A stretch of DNA of 64,000 bases from Variovorax sp. V93. GTDB taxonomy: Bacteria; Pseudomonadota; Gammaproteobacteria; Burkholderiales; Burkholderiaceae_C. Every line of letters begins with the position of its first letter. The stretch's first letter is position 1. The translations under genes were made by a program, and so were the position numbers. Where the stretch lies: contig NZ_AP028669.1 of assembly GCF_041154485.1 (NCBI RefSeq), forward strand, positions 4,741,001 through 4,805,000, written 5' to 3'. The notes under the pieces were generated by a model that was not told the DNA's origin, did no database searches, and worked only from the letters and a program-made list of their open reading frames with translations. Below, one piece after another: positions 38,850 through 48,790 of this stretch.

Positions 38850-38916
38850 GCAGCATCGATAGCGGGGTCTTCGCCAGGAACACCGCGGAACCGGCTTTGC
38901 CGGGCCGCCGGTGTTG

Positions 38917-38967
38917 CCCCCTCGAGGGGGGAGGCGGCTACACGAAGTGAGCCGCATCGGGGGTGGG
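38917..38967. repeat. Short intergenic palindromic element after the PAP2 gene
   Basis: CCCCCTCGAGGGGGG forms one hairpin, and CGGCT(ACACGAAGTG)AGCCG forms a second directly after it, ending at the asparaginase stop. It differs from the 2299/12835 repeats. It may act as a shared terminator between these convergent genes, although no U-run is present. Confidence 0.5.
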
Positions 38968-40152
<1,185 letters not shown>

Positions 40153-40191
40153 TTACCATCGCCGGGCGCACCGCCGCAAACCCGCCATCCC

Positions 40192-40902
40192 ATGAACGCC
40201 GATCCCACCGCCCTGTCCCCAAGCACCGCCCAGGAAATGCCCGCCCCCGACGGCCCGCTGTCGCGCGCGCGGCCGGGGCGCGAGCGCATCATGGCGGCGA
40301 TCCGCACCGCGGCCGTGGCCGAGTTCAGCCTGCATGGCCTGAAGGGCACCTCCACCCAGGCCATCGCCGCGCGCGCCGGCCTCACCAAGCCCCAGCTGCA
40401 CTACTACATCGCCGGCAAGGAAGAGCTCTACGAGGAGCTGCTGATGCAGGTGCTGCATGCCTGGAAGGTGGTGTTCTCGTTCGAGGACGCCAGCGACCCG
40501 GCCACCGTGCTGGGCGACTACATCCGCAAGAAGCTCGACCACGCCTTCGACAATCCCGAGATCTCGCGCATCTTCACGCGCGAAGTGCTCGACGGCGGCC
40601 GCAACCTCGACCGCTACTGGCCCAACGCGCAGGCCTGGACGCAGAAAAAGGTCGACATCATCAACGGCTGGATCGCGCGCGGGCAGATGCGCCCGCTCGA
40701 TGCGCGCCTGCTGCTGATGCACATCTGGGCCATGACCCAGAGCTACGCCGACTACGCGATCCAGACGCGCGTGATGCTCGGCCTGCCGCCCGATGCGCCG
40801 ATCGACCGCGAGCCGATTGCGCGCGAGCTCGTGGCCTTCGTGCTGGCCGGCTGCGGCATCGGCAGCCCGGCCTCGCCGCAGGCCTTCATCAGATCATGCT
40901 GA
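40192..40902 (+). CDS. TetR-family regulator
   Basis: A 236-residue repressor-type protein. After a 30-residue flexible leader comes the HTH (GTSTQAIAARAGLTKPQLHYYIAG, residues 52-75, in parts), then an all-helical ligand domain. The C-terminal region (NPEISRIFTREVLDGGRN, WIARGQMRPLDARLLLMHIW) resembles the RutR-like group, which in other bacteria responds to pyrimidines. That is a resemblance by eye only. It is divergent from asparaginase, 153 bases apart, and its 3' end overlaps the exported carbonic anhydrase gene by 14 bases. It could regulate asparaginase or a distant operon. Confidence 0.9.
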   Translation: MNADPTALSPSTAQEMPAPDGPLSRARPGRERIMAAIRTAAVAEFSLHGLKGTSTQAIAARAGLTKPQLHYYIAGKEELYEELLMQVLHAWKVVFSFEDASDPATVLGDYIRKKLDHAFDNPEISRIFTREVLDGGRNLDRYWPNAQAWTQKKVDIINGWIARGQMRPLDARLLLMHIWAMTQSYADYAIQTRVMLGLPPDAPIDREPIARELVAFVLAGCGIGSPASPQAFIRSC

Positions 40903-41608
40903 CCCGGCCGGTCGCCAGGTCGTAGATTCCGCCGACGACCTTGACCGCGCCGCTGGAGGCCATGCCCCCGAGGATGGGCGCCGACGTGGCCAGGCGCGCC
41001 ACGCTCTGGCGCACGTTCTGCTCGGTGGCCGCCTGCAGCAGCGAGGCGGGCTCGCGGCGCGACGCGGCCTCCACGGCCGGCCGGATCGAGGCCACCAGCC
41101 CGGGCAGGTGCCCCGGCAGCACGGCGTTTTCCTGCAGCACCTTGATGGTGGCCGAGATGGCGCCGCAGTTGCTGTGGCCGAGCACCATGATGAGCGGCAC
41201 GTCGAGGAACTTGGCCGCGTATTCCATGCTGGCGATGGCATCGTCGTTGACGAAGTTGCCGGCCAGCCGCACCACGAAGAGATCGCCCGGGCCCTGGTCG
41301 AAGGCCAGTTCCGGCGCCACGCGCGAATCCGCGCAGGCGAGGATCGCGGCGAACGGCTTCTGGCCCGAGGTGCGCGCCACGCGGCCGACACTGAAATCGC
41401 GCTGCGTCTGCCGGCCCTGCGCATAGCGCAGATTGCCCTGCACCAGCCGCTGGAGCGCGGCATCGCCGCCGATGCGGTTGTCGGGCAGCGGCGTGTCGGC
41501 CGCGAATGCATCGGCGCCGGACGCCAGGGTGGCGAAAGCGGCCGCGCCGCCCAGCAGCCGGCGGCGCGAGGTTGCCGGCACTGCGGCGGAAGGTAGGCAA
41601 TCACACAT
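40889..41608 (-). CDS. Exported (Tat) beta-carbonic anhydrase
   Basis: A 239-residue beta-class carbonic anhydrase with an N-terminal twin-arginine signal (TSRRRLLGGAAAFATL, residues 13-28) and likely cleavage near AFAAD. It should therefore hydrate CO2 in the periplasm. The zinc site is intact: Cys92 and Asp94 in ACADSRV, and His145 and Cys148 in LGHSNCGA. ATG 41608 places the Arg pair correctly. The cytoplasmic enzyme at 25002-25781 shares only the catalytic motifs. The 3' end overlaps the convergent TetR gene by 14 bases. Periplasmic beta-type enzymes are less common than alpha-type ones. Confidence 0.92.
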   Translation of the reverse strand: MCDCLPSAAVPATSRRRLLGGAAAFATLASGADAFAADTPLPDNRIGGDAALQRLVQGNLRYAQGRQTQRDFSVGRVARTSGQKPFAAILACADSRVAPELAFDQGPGDLFVVRLAGNFVNDDAIASMEYAAKFLDVPLIMVLGHSNCGAISATIKVLQENAVLPGHLPGLVASIRPAVEAASRREPASLLQAATEQNVRQSVARLATSAPILGGMASSGAVKVVGGIYDLATGRVSMI

Positions 41609-41729
41609 GTGGAACTCCGTTCTTGGTGGTTGTCGAGTTCGCCGGGTCATCCGGCAGGAATGCCGGGCTTTCGCACTGGCGCACGAATTGTTACGCTCTG
41701 TATCGAGAACAACAAAGTCCAAACATTGC

Positions 41730-42587
41730 ATGGATTTCCTGCCGCCGCCCGAGCTGGCGATTCCGATCTCCTACGAGGCCCGCGCCAACGCCGTGGCGCT
41801 CTATTGCGATGCGATCGTGCGCATGCACTGGGGCGAACGGCTCATCAACAAGATCTTCGGCCGCGCCATGCAGTCGCACGCCGCGGGCCGCCTCGTGGTG
41901 CAGCACTACCGCTGGAAGGAAGAAGGCGCCGAGCGCCCCACGCTGGCGCTGCTGCAGCGACACGCGAGCCGCGGCACGCGCACGCTGGCCAGCTTTGTCG
42001 CCGTGCTGCGGCTCACGGGCATGGTGACGGCCGAGACCGATCCCGCCGACCGCCGCGTGCGCTACCTGGTGCCGCAGGAGCGGCTGGTTGCCGGCCTGCG
42101 CGCCTGGATCGCGCACCACCTGCGCTGCTGCGAGGCGCTCGGCCTGCTGGGCGCCGGCCATGCCGACAGGCTCATGGACGACGACGCCTTTTTCTCGGCC
42201 TTCGTGAGCCGCGCCGGCACCATCCTGGACCAGGTGGCGCTGCACCGCGGCCGCTTCGGCGGCTGGAGCTGGTTCGACGAGCGCGACGGGGGCGGCCGGG
42301 TCGCGATGCTGCTGCTGCGCGACCATTTCAAGGCCAACCCGGTGGCAGGCTCGCCCCCGGCGGCCTTCCCGCTGCGCGCCCGCGAACTCGCCGAGGGACT
42401 GGGCTTGTCGCACTCGCACGTGCGCGGCCTGCTGAAGGAGGCGACGGAGGCGGGCCACCTGGCGCATGACGCGGGGCGTGCGCAGGTGCGGCTCACGCCG
42501 CGTTTCCTGGACGAAGCGACGAGCTGGCTGCTGCACTTCCTATCGTGGTTCGCCGATGCCGCGCATGCGGCGCGGCGGGCCGGCTGA
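41730..42587 (+). CDS. Two-winged-helix protein, putative regulator of unknown role
   Basis: A 285-residue soluble protein I cannot place in a named family. Residues 70-115 look like a MarR-type winged helix, with FVAVLRLTGMVTAETDPADR and RVRYLVP matching the wing pattern. Residues 214-256 hold a second HTH (LRARELAEGLGLSHSHVRGL) followed by another wing, VRLTPRF. The middle is helical. Two DNA-binding-like domains in one chain suggest a regulator that bridges sites or works as a monomer. It is divergent from the exported carbonic anhydrase gene across 121 bases and convergent with a LysR gene. A short hairpin with five T residues follows the stop. The start at 41730 has no strong ribosome site. 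Confidence 0.75.
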   Translation: MDFLPPPELAIPISYEARANAVALYCDAIVRMHWGERLINKIFGRAMQSHAAGRLVVQHYRWKEEGAERPTLALLQRHASRGTRTLASFVAVLRLTGMVTAETDPADRRVRYLVPQERLVAGLRAWIAHHLRCCEALGLLGAGHADRLMDDDAFFSAFVSRAGTILDQVALHRGRFGGWSWFDERDGGGRVAMLLLRDHFKANPVAGSPPAAFPLRARELAEGLGLSHSHVRGLLKEATEAGHLAHDAGRAQVRLTPRFLDEATSWLLHFLSWFADAAHAARRAG

Positions 42588-42607
42588 GGCCGCACCCGGC
42601 CCTTTTT
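42588..42607 (+). terminator. Short intrinsic terminator candidate
   Basis: GGCCG and CGGCC pair around a four-base loop and are followed by C and five T residues. The element begins on the base after the stop of the two-winged-helix gene and ends at the stop of the convergent LysR gene. The stem is only five pairs. Confidence 0.45.
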
Positions 42608-43548
42608 CAGGCCGCGCCCGCTTCCCAGGCGCGGCCCGCCGGGTCGGCCAGCGCGAGCCGCATGCTCTCGATGAAGCGGCGCAGCCGCGCAGGCTGGAAG
42701 CGCGACGGCGGATAGATCAGGTACACCGGCAGCGGCGCCACATGCCATTGCGGCACGAGCTGCACCAGCCGGCCGGCGGCAATGTCCTCGTTCAGGAGCC
42801 AGGCCGAGCCCGCGCAGGCGCCCAGGCCCATGCGCGCCGCGCTTTGCAGCGCATAGAGGCTGTCTGTGCTCATGCGCGGGCGGATCGGCACCCGCACGAT
42901 CTCGCCGCTCGGCCGGTGCGTGAGCAGCACCTCGTTGCGATAGAAGGTGCGCAGCGCGAGCCACGGCAGTTCGACCAGCTCCGACGCATGCGCGGGCGGC
43001 GCCCGTCCGGCCAGCACCGAGGGCGCGGCGACCACCACGCGCGGCACTTCGGACAGCTTGATGGCCACCGCCATGGTGTCGGTCACTTCGCCGACCTGGA
43101 TGGCGCAGTCGACGCCTTCGGCAATGAAGTCGGGCCGGCGGTCGTTCAGCAGCCATTCGACGGCCACCCGCGGATAGGCGCGAAGGTAGTCGGCCAGCGG
43201 TCCGACCAGCATCAGCTGGCCCATCGCATGCGGCACCACCACGCGCAGCGTGCCCTCGGGCTCGTCGCCTACGCCGCGCAGGTCGGCCTCGAAGGCGTGC
43301 CAGTCGGCGAGCAGCTCCCGGGCGCGCTCGTAGCAGCGCTCGCCGTCCTCGGTGAGCTTCATGGCGTGCGTGGACCGGCGCAGCAGCCGCACGCCCAGCG
43401 AGCGCTCCAGTGCCTGAAGGCGGCGGCTCACGGTGGGCTGCGTCGCACCCATCTGGAGCGCGGCGGCCGAAAGGCTGCCGGCCTCGACGATGTGGACGAA
43501 GGTCTGCATCAGCTCGATGCGGTCGGCGGCGGGGGAGGAAGTCGGCAT
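42607..43548 (-). CDS. LysR-family regulator
   Basis: A 313-residue LysR protein. The N-terminal winged HTH (MQTFVHIVEAGSLSAAALQM, then TQPTVSRRLQALERSLGVRL) is typical, and a periplasmic-binding-type effector domain covers residues 95-300. It belongs by pattern to the large CrgA/AaeR-like group. ATG 43548 is the normal start; an upstream in-frame ATG would add 33 unrelated residues. It is divergent from an MFS transporter gene across 110 bases, the usual layout for a LysR protein controlling an exporter or carrier. The effector is unknown. Confidence 0.93.
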   Translation of the reverse strand: MPTSSPAADRIELMQTFVHIVEAGSLSAAALQMGATQPTVSRRLQALERSLGVRLLRRSTHAMKLTEDGERCYERARELLADWHAFEADLRGVGDEPEGTLRVVVPHAMGQLMLVGPLADYLRAYPRVAVEWLLNDRRPDFIAEGVDCAIQVGEVTDTMAVAIKLSEVPRVVVAAPSVLAGRAPPAHASELVELPWLALRTFYRNEVLLTHRPSGEIVRVPIRPRMSTDSLYALQSAARMGLGACAGSAWLLNEDIAAGRLVQLVPQWHVAPLPVYLIYPPSRFQPARLRRFIESMRLALADPAGRAWEAGAA

Positions 43549-43658
43549 GGCCTTCTTTATGCGTATAGCGTATGTGCATTGTGCGATCCGCGGAGCTACC
43601 AAGCCAAGCTCCTTAGGCGCACATTTCAACCCTCGCTCGATATTCAAGGGTTAATACC

Positions 43659-44882
43659 ATGTCTTCCATTCAAATCACGCATGCAGCGACGGGCGCTGCG
43701 CCCGAGGGGCGGGGCCTGCCGGCCTCGCTGGTCCTGCTGCTGGCCATGGGCGCGGGCCTGTCGGCGGCTTCGCTCTACTACGCCCAGCCGATGCTCGGCG
43801 TGCTGGGCGCCGACATCGGCGCCTCCCCCCGCTCGGTGGGACTCGTTCCCACGCTCACGCAGCTGGGCTACGCGCTCGGCATCCTGCTGCTGGCGCCGCT
43901 GGGCGACCGCTTCGACCGGCGCCGCATCGTGCTGGCCAAGGCGGCCGCGCTGTGCGCCGCGCTGCTGGTGGCCGGCGCCGCGCCGTCGATCGGCGTGCTG
44001 CTTGCGGCCAGCCTGGCCATCGGCCTGGCGGCCACGATGGCGCAGGACATCGTGCCCGCGGCCGCCACGCTGGCGCCCGAGGCCACGCGCGGCAAGACGG
44101 TCGGCACGGTGATGACGGGGCTGCTGCTGGGCATTCTGCTGTCGCGCGTGGTGAGCGGCTTCGTGGCCGAGCACTTCGGCTGGCGCGCGATGTTCATCGC
44201 GGCCGCGGCCAGCATCGCGCTCATCGGCGCGGCCGCCTGGCGCGGGCTGCCGCGCTTCCGGCCGACCACGCACCTGGCCTATGCCGCGCTGCTGGGCTCG
44301 CTGGGCACGCTGTGGTCGCGCCACGGCGCACTGCGCCGCGCCGCGCTGGCCCAGGCGCTGCTGGCGGTGGGATTCAGCGCCTTCTGGTCGACGCTGGCCG
44401 TGATGCTGCACGGCGCGCCTTTCCATCTGGGCAGCGCGGCCGCGGGCGCCTTCGGCCTGGCCGGCGCGGCCGGCGCGCTGGCGGCGCCGCTGGCCGGCCG
44501 GCTGGCCGACCGCCGCGGGCCGGAGCTGGTGACGCGCCTGGGTGCCGGGCTGGTGGTGGTGTCGTTCGCGGCCATGGGCCTGGCGCCGCTGATGGCGCCG
44601 CATGCGCAGCTCTGGCTGCTGGCGCTGGCCGCGGTCGGCTTCGACCTGGGCATGCAGGCGGCGCTGATCGCGCACCAGACCATCGTCTACGGCATCGAGC
44701 CCGGTGCGCGCAGCCGCCTCAATGCGGTGCTGTTCACCAGCATGTTCACCGGCATGGCGGCCGGCTCGGCGCTGGGTGCGCTGGCGCTCGCGCAGTGGGG
44801 CTGGGCCGGAGTGACAGGGCTCGCGACTGGCACGGCTGCCGCCGCGCTCGCGGTGCGGCTCTGGCCGCGCAAGGCCGCGTAG
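43659..44882 (+). CDS. MFS transporter
   Basis: A 407-residue transporter with 12 predicted membrane segments and the MFS motif A in the loop after segment 2 (LGDRFDRRRIVLAK). It starts SLVLLLAMGAGLSAASLYYA after a short cytoplasmic leader. A weaker copy of motif A, GRLADRRGPEL, lies between segments 8 and 9. The family is DHA1-like drug/metabolite export, but sugar-type carriers look similar. It is divergent from the LysR gene, which probably controls it. It is separated by 102 bases from the deaminase/ABC operon and seems to be a separate unit. No substrate can be assigned. Confidence 0.9.
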   Translation: MSSIQITHAATGAAPEGRGLPASLVLLLAMGAGLSAASLYYAQPMLGVLGADIGASPRSVGLVPTLTQLGYALGILLLAPLGDRFDRRRIVLAKAAALCAALLVAGAAPSIGVLLAASLAIGLAATMAQDIVPAAATLAPEATRGKTVGTVMTGLLLGILLSRVVSGFVAEHFGWRAMFIAAAASIALIGAAAWRGLPRFRPTTHLAYAALLGSLGTLWSRHGALRRAALAQALLAVGFSAFWSTLAVMLHGAPFHLGSAAAGAFGLAGAAGALAAPLAGRLADRRGPELVTRLGAGLVVVSFAAMGLAPLMAPHAQLWLLALAAVGFDLGMQAALIAHQTIVYGIEPGARSRLNAVLFTSMFTGMAAGSALGALALAQWGWAGVTGLATGTAAAALAVRLWPRKAA

Positions 44883-44952
44883 CCGCAACAGCCGCGGGCA
44901 GCGCCCGCTCCCCAGTCCGGTGCATCCGGACTGGCACGTCGCTTGCATAACC

Positions 44953-44979
44953 TGACCACTTGCTCTGATTAAGCGGTCA
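44953..44979. promoter_or_regulatory. Operator-like inverted repeat before the deaminase/creatininase operon
   Basis: TGACCACTT and AAGCGGTCA are inverse complements at eight of nine positions and flank a nine-base centre. The site ends five bases before the ATG at 44985, a place where a repressor would block both transcription and ribosome access. No regulator gene of the operon itself is visible next to it. Confidence 0.45.
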
Positions 44980-44984
44980 AATTC

Positions 44985-45572
44985 ATGCGCGTGCTCGTCG
45001 TCTACTGCCATCCGGTCGAAACCAGCTTTCACGCCGCCCTGCACCAGGAGGTGCTGAAGAACCTGCGCGCGGCCGGGCACGAGGTGGACGACTGCGATCT
45101 GTATGCCGAAGGCTTCGATCCGGTGCTTTCGCGCGAGGAGCGGCTCGGCTATCACGAGGTGCCGGCCAACCAGCTGCCGCTCAAGCCCTACGTGGAGCGG
45201 CTGCAGTGGGCCGAGGGCCTCGTGTTCTGCTTTCCGACCTGGTGTTTCGGCCTGCCCGCGATGCTCAAGGGCTACTTCGACCGGCTCTTCATGCCGGGGG
45301 TGGCCTTCGACATCAGCGACCCGGCCCACGTGAAGCCGATGCTCACGCACATCCGGCGCATCAGCGCCGTGGTCACCTACGGGCGGCCGCGCTGGATGGC
45401 CTGGTACATGGGCGATCCGCCGCGCAAGATCGTCACGCGCTACATGCTGCGGCTCACGGGCCGGCGCGCCAAGGTGGACTACGACGCCCACTACCACATG
45501 AACGTGGCGACCGAGCCCCAGCTCAAGCGCTTCATGGCACGGGTCGGCGCTGCAATGGCGCGTTTCGCATGA
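44985..45572 (+). CDS. NAD(P)H-dependent flavodoxin-like oxidoreductase
   Basis: A 195-residue protein of the flavodoxin_2 (NQO/KefF-like) family. It begins VLVVYCHPVETSFHAALHQ, the FMN phosphate-binding loop, and continues with FCFPTWCFGLPAMLKGYFDR, the flavin-ring loop. These enzymes use NAD(P)H to reduce quinones, nitro groups or azo bonds, or supply reduced flavin. It is the first gene of a seven-gene plus-strand run, and its stop overlaps the deaminase start (ATGA). In this setting it may reduce a heterocyclic intermediate or recycle flavin for an oxygenation step, but the reaction is not known. Confidence 0.9.
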   Translation: MRVLVVYCHPVETSFHAALHQEVLKNLRAAGHEVDDCDLYAEGFDPVLSREERLGYHEVPANQLPLKPYVERLQWAEGLVFCFPTWCFGLPAMLKGYFDRLFMPGVAFDISDPAHVKPMLTHIRRISAVVTYGRPRWMAWYMGDPPRKIVTRYMLRLTGRRAKVDYDAHYHMNVATEPQLKRFMARVGAAMARFA

Positions 45573-46843
45573 AGACGCCCGCCCTGCTCGACAACGCGCG
45601 CCTGCCGCGCTGGCTGCTGCCGGCCGGCTGGCCCGAGCGCGACGGCGTGCCGGTGCTGGCGCGCATTGCGCTCGAGGCCGGGCGCGTGCAGTCGCTGCAG
45701 CCTGCTTCCGGCCAGGACGGGTCCCGCCCCGAAGCGTGGGACCTGGCCGGCACGCTCGTGCTGCCGGGCTTCGTCGACGCCCACACGCACCTGGACAAGG
45801 CCTTCACGCTGCCGCGCATGAAAAAGGTGCAGCCCGGCCTGCTCGGCGCCATCGACGCGATGCTGGCCGACCGCGTGCACTGGACGTCCGCCGATGTGCA
45901 CGAGCGCGCCGCACGCGGCCTGCAGTGGGCCTGGGAATGCGGCACCACGCAGCTGCGCACGCATGTCGACTGGTGGGAGCCCGATACGGTGCCGCTGGCC
46001 TGGCCCGTGATGGCCGAGCTCGCGCAGGAATGGGCCGGCAGGTTGCGGCTGGAGCAGGTCAGCCTGATCAAGCTGCCGTTGTTCGAGGACGCGGCGCAGG
46101 CTCTGCGGCTCGCCAGGCAGGTGAAGGCCACGGGGCCGCATGCGCTGCTCGGCGGTTTCGTGCACTCCACCAACTGGAGCGAGAACGCGCTGCGCAACCT
46201 GCTGGTGGCGGCGCAGGCCTGCGATCTGGACGTCGACCTGCACGTCGATGAAGAACTGAATTGCGCGGCGGTCGGCCTGCAAACCACCGCCCGCATCCTG
46301 CGCGAGATCGGCTTCGAAGGCCGCGTGGTCTGCGGCCACGCCTGCGCGCTGGCCGCCCAGCCCGAGGCCGAGGCCCTTGCCACGCTCGATGCCGTCGCAA
46401 GCGCGCCGATCACCATCGTCTCGCTGCCCGCCACCAATCTGCTGCTGCAGGACGCGGTGACGGGCCGCACGCCGCGCCTGCGCGGCCTCACGCTGGTGAA
46501 GGAAACGCGCGAACGCGGCATCCCGCTGCTGTTCGCAAGCGACAACGTGCAAGACCCGTTCTGCCGCCTTGGCAGCTTCGACCCCGTCGAGGCGCTGGGC
46601 ACCGCCGCGCTCGCCGCGCAGTTGGCCGATCCCTTCGACGACTGGTCGCAGGCGCTGTGCCGCGGCGACTGGCTGCAGCGCGCCTCCGCCACGGGGGCGC
46701 CGACGCTGGCAGGCGCCAAGGCCGACCTCGTGCTGTTCACCCAGGCCGACCGCCATGGCTGGCCGTCGCGCAGCGCCACCCGCGTGGTGCTGCGCGACGG
46801 CCGCGTCACACATGGCGATGCGGCACCCTTCCTTCCCCGCTGA
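45569..46843 (+). CDS. CodA-like metal-dependent amidohydrolase/deaminase
   Basis: A 424-residue amidohydrolase of the cytosine deaminase group. The metal ligands are His72 and His74 (GFVDAHTHLDKAFT), His225 with catalytic Glu228 (DLHVDEEL), His257 (VCGHACA) and Asp325 (FASDNVQDPF). The DNVQDP segment matches the DDVFDPW region of CodA. Relatives deaminate cytosine, isoguanine or creatinine, or cleave cyclic ureides. Its ATG overlaps the flavin reductase stop, and a creatininase-family gene follows 15 bases later. This pairing suggests deamination then ring opening of an N-heterocycle. Cytosine itself is less likely because the rest of the operon is unrelated to pyrimidine salvage. Confidence 0.9.
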   Translation: MKTPALLDNARLPRWLLPAGWPERDGVPVLARIALEAGRVQSLQPASGQDGSRPEAWDLAGTLVLPGFVDAHTHLDKAFTLPRMKKVQPGLLGAIDAMLADRVHWTSADVHERAARGLQWAWECGTTQLRTHVDWWEPDTVPLAWPVMAELAQEWAGRLRLEQVSLIKLPLFEDAAQALRLARQVKATGPHALLGGFVHSTNWSENALRNLLVAAQACDLDVDLHVDEELNCAAVGLQTTARILREIGFEGRVVCGHACALAAQPEAEALATLDAVASAPITIVSLPATNLLLQDAVTGRTPRLRGLTLVKETRERGIPLLFASDNVQDPFCRLGSFDPVEALGTAALAAQLADPFDDWSQALCRGDWLQRASATGAPTLAGAKADLVLFTQADRHGWPSRSATRVVLRDGRVTHGDAAPFLPR

Positions 46844-46858
46844 CAAACAAGGACCCCC

Positions 46859-47722
46859 ATGCTCCACGGCTACATCCCGCCCCACCGCTTCCTGCCCTAC
46901 CTGAGCTGGACCGAAATCGCCGCGCTGCCCGACCGCGAGAACACCGTCATCGTGCTGCCCTGCGGCGCCATCGAGCAGCACGGCCCGCACCTGCCCTGCT
47001 CGGTCGACAGCGTGATCGCCTCGGGCGTGATGGGCAAGGCGCTCGAGAAGCTGCCCGCCGAGGTGCGTGCCTTCGCGCTGCCCACCATCACCTATGGCAA
47101 GTCGGAAGAGCACCTGCACTTTCCGGGCACCATGACGCTGACCGGCACCACGCTCCTGTCGACCGTGACCGAGATCGGCGAGTCGGTCTACCGCGCGGGC
47201 TTTCGCAAGCTGCTGTTCGCCAACGGCCATGGCGGCCAGCCGCAGGTGCTGGAGATGGCGGCGCGCGAACTGCGGCTGCGGCATGGCGACTTCGTGGTGG
47301 TGCCGCATGGCGTGTCGCGCCTGCCGAGCGCGGCCAGCAAGCAGGTGAGCGAGCAGGAGAAGAAGCTCGCGATGCATGCCGGCCATTCCGAGACCGCGCT
47401 GATGCTCGCGCTCGCGCCCGAGACGGTGCACATGGAGCGCGCGGTCGCCAACTTTCCGCCGCCCTTCCCGATCAAGCTGCTGTCGGCCGACGGTCGCCCG
47501 GCCTGCGCCTGGACCGCGCGCGACTTCGGTCCGAGCGGCGTGATCGGCGACCCGACCACGGCCACGCGCGAGCAGGGCCAGGAGATCCTGGACACGCTGT
47601 CCGACAGCTGGGTGCAGGCGCTGACCGAGCTGCATGCGCTGCGCTGGGTGGTGCGCGAGGAAGCCACCTGGGAGCGCGGCCACCAGCAGGGCTTCATCCA
47701 GCAGTCCCTCGAGGCCGCCTGA
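46859..47722 (+). CDS. Creatininase-family amide hydrolase
   Basis: A 287-residue enzyme of the creatininase fold, which opens lactams or removes formyl groups. The metal residues are in order: Glu39, His41 and His44 in AIEQHGPHLPCSVDS with Asp50, then HLHFPGTMTL, NGHGGQPQ, and GHSETALML with the last Glu. Members include creatininase, FAPy deformylase and mycofactocin peptidase, so the reaction cannot be fixed from sequence. It lies between a CodA-like deaminase gene and an ABC importer gene set on the same strand. It probably opens the ring of the imported compound. Length is slightly above the family norm of 240-260. Confidence 0.9.
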   Translation: MLHGYIPPHRFLPYLSWTEIAALPDRENTVIVLPCGAIEQHGPHLPCSVDSVIASGVMGKALEKLPAEVRAFALPTITYGKSEEHLHFPGTMTLTGTTLLSTVTEIGESVYRAGFRKLLFANGHGGQPQVLEMAARELRLRHGDFVVVPHGVSRLPSAASKQVSEQEKKLAMHAGHSETALMLALAPETVHMERAVANFPPPFPIKLLSADGRPACAWTARDFGPSGVIGDPTTATREQGQEILDTLSDSWVQALTELHALRWVVREEATWERGHQQGFIQQSLEAA

Positions 47723-47792
47723 GGCGCGCTACTTGCATTCGCTTCATTGCTTTTTTCAACCGTTCCTTCACCAGCCTTCGAGAGGTCCCACC

Positions 47793-48779
47793 ATGCGTTC
47801 CTTCGCTCTTTCCATGGCCGGCGCTGCCGCGCTCGCACTGCTCGCCGCTGCCGCACCGGCCCAGGCGCAAGACAAGTTCACCTACATGACCAACTGGTAC
47901 GCGCAGGCCGAGCACGGCGGCTTCTACCAGGCGGTGGCGCAGGGCATCTACAAGAAGCACGGCCTCGACGTGACCATCAAGATGGGCGGCCCGCAGGTCA
48001 ACATCACGCAGATGATGGCCGCGGGCCAGGCCGACTGCATCATGGGTTCGAGCGACATCCAGATGATGCAGGTGCGCGAAGGCGGCGTGCCGGTGGTCAA
48101 CGTGGCGGCCTTCTTCCAGAAGGACCCGCAGGTGCTGATCGCGCACGACGACGTCAAGAAGTTCGAGGACCTCAAGGGCAAGACGCTGCTGATCGGCGCG
48201 CAGGCCAACCGCGGCTACTGGCCCTGGCTCAAGGCCCGGTTCGGCCTGAAGGACGAACAGACGCGCCCCTACACCTTCAACATCCAGCCCTTCGTGGCCG
48301 ATCCGAACGCCGCGCAGCAGGGCTACCTGACCTCGGAGCCCTACGCGATCCAGAAGGCCGGCGTGAAGAGCACGGTGCTGATGTTCAGCGACCACGGCTT
48401 CCCGGCCTATGCGACCACGGTGTCGTGCATGGAGAAGACCGTGAAGGACCGCAGCAAGCAGGTGGAAGCCTTCGTGAAGGCCTCGGCCGAGGGCTGGAAG
48501 AGCTACCTCGCCGACCCGGCGCCCGCCAATGCGCTGATCAAGAAGGACAACCCCAACATGACCGACGACCAGCTGGCCTACAGCGTCGCCAAGCTCAAGG
48601 AAATGGGCATGGTCACCGGCGGCGATGCGGCCAAGCTCGGCATCGGCGTGATCACCGATGCACGCTCCAAGGCGAGCTACGACTTCCTCGTCGCCGCCAA
48701 GCTGCTCGATCCGGCGAAGGTGGAGCTGGCCAAGACCTACACCACCGAGTTCGTGAAGGACGCCAAGGTCTTGCCCTGA
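47793..48779 (+). CDS. ABC transporter solute-binding protein (NMT1/SsuA-type)
   Basis: A 328-residue periplasmic receptor with signal peptide (LALLAAAAPAQAQ, cut after AQA). The mature start KFTYMTNWYAQAEHGGFYQA is characteristic of the NMT1/THI5-like group, whose members bind thiamine precursors, riboflavin, nitrate, sulfonates or pyrimidine-like compounds. The tyrosine- and tryptophan-rich N-terminus fits stacking on an aromatic ring. ATG 47793 follows GAGAGGTC. It is followed in the operon by its ATPase and permease. The specificity would tell the substrate of the whole operon. Confidence 0.9.
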   Translation: MRSFALSMAGAAALALLAAAAPAQAQDKFTYMTNWYAQAEHGGFYQAVAQGIYKKHGLDVTIKMGGPQVNITQMMAAGQADCIMGSSDIQMMQVREGGVPVVNVAAFFQKDPQVLIAHDDVKKFEDLKGKTLLIGAQANRGYWPWLKARFGLKDEQTRPYTFNIQPFVADPNAAQQGYLTSEPYAIQKAGVKSTVLMFSDHGFPAYATTVSCMEKTVKDRSKQVEAFVKASAEGWKSYLADPAPANALIKKDNPNMTDDQLAYSVAKLKEMGMVTGGDAAKLGIGVITDARSKASYDFLVAAKLLDPAKVELAKTYTTEFVKDAKVLP

Positions 48780-48790
48780 GCCATCCATCC

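Noticed and set aside
38917..38967. Treating this GC-rich palindrome as a third copy of the 2299/12835 repeat
   Set aside because: Only general C-run and G-run character is shared; the ends and the second hairpin are different.
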